A DNA stretch of 28,708 nucleotides from Ettlia oleoabundans. Lineage: Eukaryota > Chlorophyta > Chlorophyceae > Chlamydomonadales. The notes under the pieces are model-generated. The model had not been told where the DNA came from and did no database searches. It saw only the letters and a list, made by a program, of their open reading frames with translations. The stretch lies in NCBI GenBank assembly GCA_019693395.1, contig JAAMXP010000849.1, forward strand, positions 1 through 28,708, read 5' to 3'. Positions 10,513-19,610 of the stretch are shown here, piece by piece; within the stretch, counting starts at the first letter, position 1, and each line of letters starts with the position of its first letter. Position numbers and translations under genes: made by a program.

Positions 10513-13500
10513 CTATGCCATGCTGCGCTGAAAGTATCCGTTATAATCCAGCGCCCCCAGCAGCTGCCTCAGCTCGTCCGCATGGCTGCCCGCCTCTGCC
10601 GCCTTGGTGGACAGCACGCGCAGCAGCAGGCGCTGGCGGTTGCCAAACTCATGACGCAACCGTGCCAGCTGCGCCGCCGCGTCTGCAGCCCGCCGCTGAA
10701 GCTCGGCACGGCGGCCTGCCCAGGGCAGGCTGGCTGGCGGCTGCTGGGGTGCAATGCCACTGGACCCATCAACAACAGCGGTTACTGTTGCATCCTGCAA
10801 ATCACCGTCTTCTTCAACTGTTGCCTGACCAAACTGTGGCCGCTGCTGCTCCTCTTGTTTGCGCCCCCCCAGCAGCTCTGCCACCGCAGGCCCGCCACCG
10901 GTCTCCACCAGCGTCTGCAAAGCCGTTGCGGCAGCCGCCGCTTGGGTGCGCAGGGCGCAGTAGTGCAGGCAGGCATTGAGGAGGTGGAGCAAGCCCTCAT
11001 GAACCAGCCGCGCCACACCCTCCGACCTGCGAGATGGGGTGGGGTAGGGTAAGAATCCGTGATGCGTGTGTGTGCAGTGGGGTGTGGGGTGGGGGTGTGG
11101 AGGGTCAGCAGAGGGCTGGCAATGAGAGAGGACGGAAGAGATGGGGCTGGACAGGAGTTGTGCAGGGTGAGGCAAGGAGGCCTGTCAGAAATGCGGACCA
11201 GGACAGGGCAGGTGACGGAAGGAAAACTGGGGTAGGGCACGGCAGCAGAACAGAGACGACAGGATGAGGCACACGGCTGCTGCATGCATCGATAGAGGCG
11301 CAATTATACTTCCATTGGACAGTGTGGCGCCTGTTCAGCCTCGCCCGTCACTCCTATAGTGAACCGGAAGTGCAGCAGCACAGCATGTAATTGGTGGCAG
11401 CACTGGTATCAGGGCAGCAGCCCGGGTTACACAGCCCTCACCCGAGCAGGCAGTAGCGCGTGACCGCCCTCAGGTACTTGGCGCGGCAGGCGTGCATTTC
11501 GTCCAGGGAAGTGCAGCCCTCAACGGCCTATGGGCAGATAGGTGGGTCCAGGGCGAATAAGGGATGGGAAGAGACAGCAGAAACAGGTAAGGCTACCTGG
11601 CTTGTGAGCGAGGTAACGACTTGTTGAAAGCCGGGCAACCACATGGCATAATGGAGGGCGCATCAGCACCGCTGGCAGGGTTGTGTCACAAGATCCAAAG
11701 CTTATGCACCATAGCGCAGTACCCACAAGGGCATAAGCGAGGTAGCTGAGAAGTGTCGCAGCAGGTGCTTGCCTGCTCCAGCCACGTGCCCGCCGCCACC
11801 ACCCTGTCGTTGATGTACTGCATCACCGCATCCACCAGGTGAACCATCTGTGCGGTATGATTGGCGGTACAGGGGGCAGTGCAGGGGGCAGTACAGGGGT
11901 AAAAAGGTGGCACGTGCAATGCAGAAGCGGTGCAGGTTCGGGCATGCAGTACAAGCGAAGCGTGATGGTGAATGCACTAGCGGCGAAATGAGCGTACACC
12001 CACAGAGGGCGAGCTGCAGCAGGCTTGCAAGCAGACAGGGTTTTGCCAGCTTTGCAAGCCAAGCCAGACAGCCTGCCAGGCAAGCAGCCAACTAGCCAGC
12101 TGCGCAGCCACTCAGCCAGAGCAGCCAGCCACCCATTCAGCCAAAGCATCCAGCCACCCACTACAGCCAAGCCAGCAGCCCACCAGCCAGTTGTGGGCAC
12201 CTGGTGCTGCAGACCGTCCCGTGCCGCCGCGCCCTGAGCGCTGCGCCTGCCCGCCTTCCACCCCGTGTAGCGTACCGCCTGTAGTGATCGCTTCACCCAT
12301 CGCAGCTGCAACGGCAGTTATCCAAGGGAGGGGCAGGCAAGCGAGGGCACAAGCGGGAAGCACAGCTTAACAGAGAGGCAACCATTACCCTACCCATATC
12401 AAGACCGTCGCATTACCCACAACAGAGGAAAACGCAACAACTGACAGGCAGCCCAGCAACGTAGAACCAGTAGCGAGCACAGCCTGTACTGTTGGTGCCG
12501 CATCGTACCTGCAGCAGCAGTACCAATACCGCATTGTACTGCTCCAGCATCTCCTCTCCCACCACCAGCGAAAGCGGCCACCCAGGCTCCACACGTATCC
12601 GCAGCCGACCCAGCTGCTGCACCCGGGGCAGCACACCGCCCGCTGCTGCCGCCGCTGCCGCCGGCCCTGCTCCTGCCGGTCCCCTTGCTGCTGGCCCAGC
12701 ACCTCTCCCTGCTGCACCGCTGACACCAGCAGGCCCCGCTTGCTGCCCTCTTCCCCTGCCTCCCGCGACAGTGCCATGTGTTGCATGCCCCTGAGAAGGA
12801 GCTGGTAGGATGCGGGCCGCAGCCCGCAATAGGTCGGCCTTGCCGCCAGCCACCAGGGCATCCTGCAGCGACGCGTTCAGCTCAAACTCCGACAGCCGGT
12901 CCATGCCACCCGTCGTGGTACTGCAAGCAGGGGAGAGGGGGCTAGGTGGGAATATGCCAAGCAAGGAGGCCTGGGTTGTTGGCACCACAGCGGCAGGACA
13001 GCAGGGAGCAGGCGGCTCACTGTGGAACATCAGCAAAGGGGCAGCAAACAGCATCCATGCACGCAAATAAAGCCACTAAACAGCCTNNNNCACCACCACC
13101 ACCACCCCACCTACCCACCACAACCATCACCCCACCTACCCACGCTTGCACTTTAAAGGACAGTTGCCCACCCACCAATCGTGCCACCCATGTTCACCTT
13201 ATGCGCCGCAGCAGGAAGCTGACAAATGGCTCCAACAGCGGCGAGCCCATCAGGTACACGTCACGCAGTGCCGCCAGCTGCATCAGCACAAAGGCAAAGG
13301 CAGGGTTGTTGTTACAACTTGAGTTATGATCAATCGGTGTTTGAGTTGTGGAAGGGCCAGGAGCGCAACAAGGGGTCCGGCAGTATGGCCAGGTGGCTTC
13401 CTGCCCAGGATGTTGCATCCCACAGCAAGCTGGCCTGGAGCGAGATGAGCCAAGATGACACCAGCACAACCCCTTTGTATAGCCATGCATATCGTAAGCC

Positions 13501-16500
13501 ACTCTGCAATGCCTGCCGCCGCCCCAGTGCAGCTACGTAGCCTGGCCAGGCAGCCAGGCGGCACCCACCTGGCGCAGCAGGCCGTGTCGCAGCAGCGCAG
13601 CGCACAGCGCGCCGCCAACTGCCTCCATCTGCGCCTGCACCGGCTGCAACAGGCTGCGCTGCAGCAGTGCTGGCAATGAGGGTGCCTCAACTGCATGCTC
13701 CGGCTGCAAAGGGGCACGCTGGCCAGCACCCAGCATGCTTCCTGCTGCTGCCCTACTGTTGCTAGCACTGCCGCTGCTAACTTGTTCCCCACAGGATGTG
13801 GGTGACCAGCACCGGCCTCGCCCCCACAGCTGTTCCGTCGCGTTACCTGTGTACTGCGGCAGGCCCAGCGGTACACCATAGCTGCTGATCAGTTGCTGCC
13901 TCATACTGCTGCCTGTAACGCCGCCACTGCTGCCACCCAGGCAGTCCAACACCTCCAGCTGCTGCGAAAGAGCTGCCGACATGCGCTGGTAGTGCTCCTT
14001 CCAGCCGCTGCTCTCAAAATCCGCTGCCGTAACTGCCTCTGCTGCTTCTGCCGCCACGTGAGCAGGCGGCTGAGCTGATTGACCAGCTGGCGGTACCACC
14101 CTGCCGGCAACCCTTCCACCACCACCGCCGCCGTTGCGACCTGGCGCCGCTGCTGCTGCCCCCCTTGCCAGGGCCTCAAGGGGCGCAGGCTCAATCAGCA
14201 GCTGAGGCAGCTGCTCCACAGCAGCAGCACACACCGCCTGCTGCACCCTCGCTGCCGCCGCCTGCTGCATGCGCTCCGCCATGCTGGGCAGTCTATGGTT
14301 CCGGCTGGGGCCACAGCTGCTAGATGTGCTGCTTTTAACGACCATCTTGGCAGCAGCAGTGGTGGTGCACGCATCGCTGCAACCGCCAGAGTGTCCTCGC
14401 TCAGCCGCACCAGCTGCTCCGCAAGCACCCAATGCCGCTTTTGAAGTTGGCTCCATCTCTGGCTGTATGACTGCATACTGTGCCACAGGCAGCCCCTCAG
14501 GTGTGATAGGCACCGCAGCCAGCGGCAACGCATCCGGCTCAGGCAGAAGCAGCGCCTGGCCACCACAAGTGGGGCTGGGTGGCTGCCACTCTGCCAGCAA
14601 CAGATGGCTGGTCCCACCGCTGGTACCGCTGGTACTGCTGCTGCTGCTACTATTAGTGTCGAGGCCGACACCATCACTTGCTGCTGCCTCTTCCCCCACT
14701 GCATCCTGCTGCTCCTCCTCTTGGGTTGAGTCCCCTGCCAGGCGGGCAAGCAGCTGCCTTGTTGGCTGTGAGGTTGCGTGCAAGCCCTCTGGCGCCGCTT
14801 TTGCCATCTCCAAATGCTGCTGCAGCTGTGCCTGCAAGCTCCCTGCCATGTGCTGGTGCAGCTGCGGGGGATTTCGCCCAGTACCATCGTACACACCCTC
14901 GCCCAGCAGAGCCAAAGTGTGGTCAGCCCGCCCCATCACCATTGCTGCTGCCTGCTGCGGCAGGCCGTATGGCTGGCACCCCTGCGCCCCGGCTGCAATG
15001 GCAAACCCTAGAGCTCCAAACTCTGAGAGCCGCTGCTTGCTGGGTGAATGCGCCTCACTGGCCGCATGCACGGCTGGTGGCAATACCGAGGCATGCACTT
15101 GCGCTACCCGCCTGGCAGCACCACCACCACGCCCGGAAGCGGCAGCTGCTGCCGCTGCCAGCCGCCAGCTGCTGTAGGCCTGGAGCAGCAGCGTCGACTT
15201 CCCAGCTGCCAGGATGTCGGGAACGAGCGGCAGCAGGAAACACGGAGCTGCTGGAACGCTGCTGGTACCACCACTGGCAGTACCACTACTCTGGCTGGCC
15301 ATGCGCAGTGTGTATGCCTCGGACCAGAAGCGGGGGCTGTCAGTGGGAATGTCGGCACCTACATGCGACAGAAGGCACAAGGTTAGCAAGCTGTGTAGGC
15401 ATGAATTCCCTCCCACTGACAGGGATGCCCTCAATTTGAATGGGTAAACAACGCACATATCGCTTGAACATGCCTGATTGACCACACAAGGCAGCACACA
15501 AGGTAGCAGACAATCTCACCGCTGGCCTGCACGAAAAACTCGGCCCAAGGGTCGTGCAGTACGCCGCGGTACAGCCAACCATGCAGCGTGCCCAGCAGGG
15601 GGCGGCAGGATGCCGCAAAAACTTGCAGCAGCATGGAGGCAAGCACGCCGCCTGCGGTATGGGATAGGGTGCAGCGGTGAGGGCACATCACGGCATTCAT
15701 CTCTGCTGCTCATGCTGCCAGTACAAGCTACACATGGCAACTGGAAACCTGCATGCAACCATATAGCCTCACGTGCCAGCCAGGTATGTGTCAACATGCA
15801 AGGCCTCACCCTGTGAACGAGCCCTCAGGAGCTCTATCTGCAGCACCTCGTGCAGCCTCGAGAGCAGCCCTGCCGCCGTCTCAGCAGCGTTGGCAGCACG
15901 GCGGCAGCACCGCCGCACCAACCTCTCCAGCGCCGCCGCTTGCTCAAACAAGCTGGCAGTGCGTTTCTGCAGCTGCAGCAGGGTCAGCAGCGCATCGCTG
16001 GCCAGGGCTGCTTCTATGACCAGCACCTGCTGCTGAAGGCCGCGCTGCTGCCCCGCCACCGCAGCGGCAAAGGCCGCCACTGTGGGCAGCGCAAGCAGCT
16101 GGCTGTCGATGTCAGCATTCCCGTCCATTCCAATGCCGCTGCCACTTTTGCTCGTCGTCCAAGGGCCAGGCGGCGTGCCCACTACCCGCTGCGCTGCAGC
16201 GCAAAAGGCCTGCACACGACGCAACGAGGATCCCACCCGTGCAAAGCGCTGCAGCAGCGCCGCAATGCTGCCATGGCTGGAGCTGTGCAGGTGCACGCCC
16301 GGGCGGACGGTGTATGTGTGGGCCCCGGCTGCACCCAGCTGGAAGGCCGGACCGGGGCTGCTCACCCCCTTCAGCAGATGAACCACCTGCAGGCAGTCAG
16401 CATGGAAGGCATGAAAGAAAGGCTGGGGTAAGAAAAAGAAAGTCATGTGAAATCTGCAAAAGTGAGGCCAATCAACGCCTGCATCCTGACTGTTTTCAAG

Positions 16501-17988
16501 CAGCATGGTGCTACGTTGCCATTCCCTTCTCTTCCACCCCCTCAAGTTTCCTCGCCCTTTTCGTGCTTGTTTTCTCTGCTCTATCCCTCCTTCGACCCAG
16601 GTGCCACAGCCACTCACCTGCTGCACCAACTCTCGCTCGTGGAAGCAAAGGCGCGGCTCTAACACGCGTGCAGGCTGCCCGCCGCTGCGCTTGCTGGCCA
16701 GCCAGACCGACAGGCTGGCTCGAGTGTAGGGTGACTCGCGACGCTGGTGTGGTGAGGGCGGCGGCGCCAGCCGGGCAATGGGGGGCGCTCCCGGCAGGGG
16801 GCTGCCTGGCAATCGCCCCACGGCTGAAGCTCCAGCTGCTGCCGCACTGCCATTACTGTCATCCCCCGGCCCATCACTCATTGTCGCATCAACTGCTAAC
16901 CCTAATGAAGGCTCTCCAGCCTCCTCGGCATCCTCAGCTTCTAGCTGGCTCCACTCAGACAGCTGGCTGCCGGGGCTGTAAGCACCCATGTCGTCCAACC
17001 ACCCGCCATCGCTGCTGGCATCGGACAGGTAGGTGGGTGGCCCCACCACTGCTGTGCGCGCTACCTGCTCCAAAGCCTGCACCAGCTCTCCACCTGGGTA
17101 GCGGGCGCCGAGGGGACTGCGGGAGGCGGCGTAGAGGAACGCCAGCAAGCGGTGCTGGAAGTCGTACTGCAGGGGTGGCCATGAATCAATTGCAGTACAA
17201 ACATGCGGTGAATTTGAACTCATGACAGTTGGTAGTATCAGAAGGGACTCTCAGTACGAAGTCTCCAGCGGCACCGGCATGTCTGTGACTTTTGCTCTGC
17301 CAGGTCAGCCCGCCAACCCTCAGACACTTTCCTCAGTGGAGCACCCAGCTGCAGCACCCACCTGGGACGACTCCAGCTGCAGCCCCAGCAGGTGCCTCCG
17401 CAGCAGTTGCAGCGCACGCTGCTGCTCAAACTGCGCATACTCGCCAAACCGTTCATCCAGCCTGCAAACCGCAAGCACCTAGGCATTTACAGTTCAGGCT
17501 GCAGTGGGTGGTTGGCTTGGCTGGCACAGCTCCTGCTGCTGACAAGATGGGTGCACTGCACACTCCTGCTGAGGTCCAGGTTCAAAACAAGCATGAGTCA
17601 TGTCACCATGAGGTGCAAGTTTTGATGAAGTATCGACAAGGGCTCATGCCATAACGGTGTGCACGTTGCCACAGGTCTCTCACCTGTCGTACTGCTCTGT
17701 CACAAGCCTCGGGTTCGTATCTATAAACGTGTGGTTCTTCACTGCTTCCAGGCATGCCTCCAGAACCGCGCAATGCTGCTCATCGTTTGGCTGCAGAAAG
17801 CAGCTGAGAATGAGGAGAAATGGGCTTGCTGCAGCTGCACGCCAGTGCCGTGCAGTGGCAGGACGGAGAGTGGCGGGGGTACTCACCTGAACCCCCGCTA
17901 GCCGCTGCACTAACTGGGACAGCAGGCGCTCGCGCTCGCTGACCAGCTGCTGCCCAAAGTCGCTGAGCGCGGGGTTGAGGGAGGCCAT
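10513..17988 (-). CDS. GCP5: Gamma-tubulin complex component 5 (GCP5-like)
   Basis: Thirteen exons on the minus strand, in transcript order: 17988-17887, 17790-17684, 17461-17362, 17166-16618, 16386-15810, 15651-15520, 15358-13569, 13277-13198, 12920-12509, 12305-12201, 11847-11773, 11527-11442, 11026-10513. Total 4629 nt, 1542 aa, all phases consistent. An in-frame reading upstream of 17988 has no ATG, so MASLNPAL is taken as the start. Blocks matching GCP5 in order: QPNDEQHCAVLEACL...VTEQYDRLDERF (N-terminus), YDFQHRLLAFLYAASRSPLG, ERELVQQVVHLLKGVSS with VHLHSSSHGSIAALLQRFA, GWLYRGVLHDPWAEFFVQ, SPRFWSEAYTLR, LLPLVPDILAAGKS, ALRDVYLMGSPLLEPFVSFL, EPGWPLSLVV...LVLLLQLRWVKRSL (C-terminal gamma-tubulin-binding domain), VMQYINDRV and KYLRAVTRYCLL. 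It belongs to the ring complex that nucleates microtubules. Exon 7 carries a long low-complexity insertion. GCP6 is the main alternative; GCP2/3/4 fit less well. Intron 11 appears to be GC-AG. Confidence 0.87.
12051..12190. repeat. AGCC/CAGC-rich degenerate short repeat in a GCP5 intron
   Basis: Intron 10 of GCP5 (11848-12200) contains many imperfect AGCCA/CAGCC units, with stretches such as AGCCAGCCACCCA occurring twice. It is a decayed microsatellite-like tract with no coding signal on either strand. Confidence 0.6.
13087..13090. other. Assembly gap (4 N)
   Basis: Four unresolved bases in GCP5 intron 8 (12921-13197), next to a CACC-type repeat. The gap is intronic, so it does not affect the protein model. 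The true length of the repeat here is unknown. Confidence 0.95.
13091..13145. repeat. CACC / CCCACCTACC microsatellite in GCP5 intron 8
   Basis: A run of CAC triplets followed by two CCCCACCTACCCAC-like units. On the transcribed (minus) sense strand it is G-rich with several GGTGG blocks. It directly abuts the N gap, which is the likely cause of the gap. Confidence 0.75.
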
Positions 17989-18223
17989 CCCAGCGACGGG
18001 AATCTGATCCCTGGCCAACTAGGGCGTCATCCTGCTAAGTCACGTAAATACATGACATCCGAGTGGTCCACTCTCGTTTGTGTGAGTATCCGAGTGAAGA
18101 ACACCACAGTTGAGCTCCCTGGCGCGCGTGCTGCGGCTCGAATGAAACGCAGTTCGCTGCAGCCTTCGGCAGCTTTAAGCTGTTGCTGCTGCTCTGGCAA
18201 TATCCTCCAATCCGCCCTACGAA
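17989..18223. promoter_or_regulatory. Divergent promoter region between GCP5 (-) and SKA2-like gene (+)
   Basis: Only 235 bp separate the two inferred start codons, so both 5' UTRs and both core promoters must fit here. No clear TATA box was identified. The part next to the SKA2 start includes a pyrimidine/GCTGCT-rich leader and a CCAAT pentamer (CTCCAATCC, about 18206-18214). Shared control of two microtubule genes is an inference from spacing and function. Confidence 0.6.
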
Positions 18224-19121
18224 ATGGCAGGGCTTGCTCCGGCGGCTGCTGAGGGCCTCGTAGCGAGCTTGATGCGAGCACAGGCAGAGCTGGAGTACAT
18301 CAGCAACCGTCTGGATGAGGAGTTCAGCCGTAGCTGCCGTAAAGGCGAGGTCAACATGCTGTCGCTCCTGACCCGCTTGAACAAGCTGCGCAGGTGAGTG
18401 GCGGCTGACTGTACCTGGCGCTGATGCCCACCTGTATATAGAGCAGCTCTCCCTGAGCGTCCATGCTGTTTGACGTGTGTTGCAGGGAGCTGCCGGTGCT
18501 TCAGGAGGAGTGCCAGCAGGTGCTGCAAGCCAAGCAGGAGTTGGTGGATGCTGTGAAGCACGGGCTGGGCACAAACACGGAGCAGCTGCGCAAAGTGAGG
18601 CCGCGCCTAGTTGCATGTAGCTGCAGGCTCCCCATCCTGTTGGGATATGGTGCGATTAAACATCATTGAGTCTTTGTTCAGGCAGGAGCGCGTTTTCCTG
18701 ATTTAAAAAGCATTATAGTTGTCCCGCACGTACCTGGTTTGATGAGTCAATTGGCCGCCTGGTGACTGCTCACCTCCCTGCTATCTCGCTATCCTGCCTG
18801 CAGCTGCAGCGCCGTGCGGGCATCCCCCCTGACGCAGCCAGTGACGAGACGTACGCGGCATTCACTGCAGCGGTAAAAGAACACGAGGCTCGGCTGCAAG
18901 TGCAGTACGCAGGTGAACTGTACCGCCTCACCCGTCCAACTGCAGCAATGTTCCGCCCATGGAATGAGTGCTGAAGTTCCTGACGAGATCGCCACTCCTT
19001 TTGACCGAGCTGCCAGTCTCTAAACCCACCAGCTGCTCTACATCCCTGTTCTGCAGCTGCATATGGCGAAATTGACAGAGATGACCTCAACCAGGCCCTG
19101 GCACAGAGCACACTTGCATAA
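18224..19121 (+). CDS. SKA2: SKA2-like spindle and kinetochore-associated protein
   Basis: Four exons: 18224-18393, 18486-18594, 18804-18912, 19057-19121 (stop TAA); 453 nt, 150 aa, phases 2, 0 and 1 all consistent, donors GTGAGT, GTGAGG and GTGAAC. The N-terminal helix contains LMRAQAELEYISNRLDEEF, matching the SKA2 signature of a Leu-rich helix with 'D/E-L-D/E-Y-I-x-x-(R/K)-L-(D/E)-x-E'. This is followed by NMLSLLTRLNKLRRELPVL and ECQQVLQAKQELVDAV, again as in plant and animal SKA2 (about 120 aa), and a third helical segment LQRRAGIPP. It is all-helical and acidic-basic mixed, with no membrane segment. SKA2 forms the coiled-coil core of the Ska complex with SKA1 and SKA3 and holds kinetochores on depolymerising microtubule ends. 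The four-residue-scale C-terminal tail after residue 120 is not recognised. Identification rests on the N-terminal helices and the correct size. Confidence 0.86.
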
Positions 19122-19610
19122 AACATGCACCGCCATCCTGCCGGCAACCTGCGAACAATACACAGCTGGCTTCAACCAAAGTGCATCGCATCAGCGGGTG
19201 CAGTACAACATTTGCATTCCTCCCATCCACCGTACCACCTTCTACCCAAATTTCCCGACGCTGATGTAGGTGGCTCTTGCAAGCGCTGCTCGCTGGTTTC
19301 CGATTCCAATTAAATGCTTTACGCTTCTTGAAGGTTCGTGGCTGCAATGCTTCATTTGTTGTTACGGTAAAAAAGGCAGGCGGGCTGCCAATACGGGCAT
19401 GTGTGGCCCAGGTATCAATTTAGCGAACAAGAACATAGCAGAGATGCGACTGGTTAGACTGCGAATTGCTGACTAAATGTAAGAGTAACTCGACAAAATT
19501 GTGGGCGGCTAGACACACTCAAAAAAAGCCAAGTGCATGTGCCAGTCAGTACAGCAGCTGCACAGCAGGAGAAGGAGAGAAAACACAGAATGGGTGATGT
19601 AGAGGGTTCC
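19122..19610. other. Shared 3' flank of convergent SKA2-like and VTT genes
   Basis: These 489 bases lie between the stop of the SKA2-like gene and the stop of the opposite-strand VTT gene. The region is AT-richer and holds one plus-strand TGTAA. Several short ORFs here have no splice support or similarity and look like chance reading. Confidence 0.55.
19478..19482 (+). terminator. Candidate polyadenylation signal TGTAA
   Basis: TGTAA on the plus strand, 357 nt after the SKA2-like stop codon and before the opposite gene's stop. A plausible 3' UTR length for a green alga. Confidence 0.4.

Noticed and set aside
14269..15177. Plus-strand open frame of 302 codons
   Set aside because: Antisense shadow of GCP5 exon 7; the minus strand carries the conserved GCP blocks.
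10513..17988. GCP6, GCP4 or GCP2/3 instead of GCP5
   Set aside because: The N-terminal exon chain, the VHLHSSSHGSIAALLQ block and the HDPWAEFFVQ...FWSEAYTLR spacing match GCP5 best as I recall it. GCP6 is not excluded, and a profile search would settle it.
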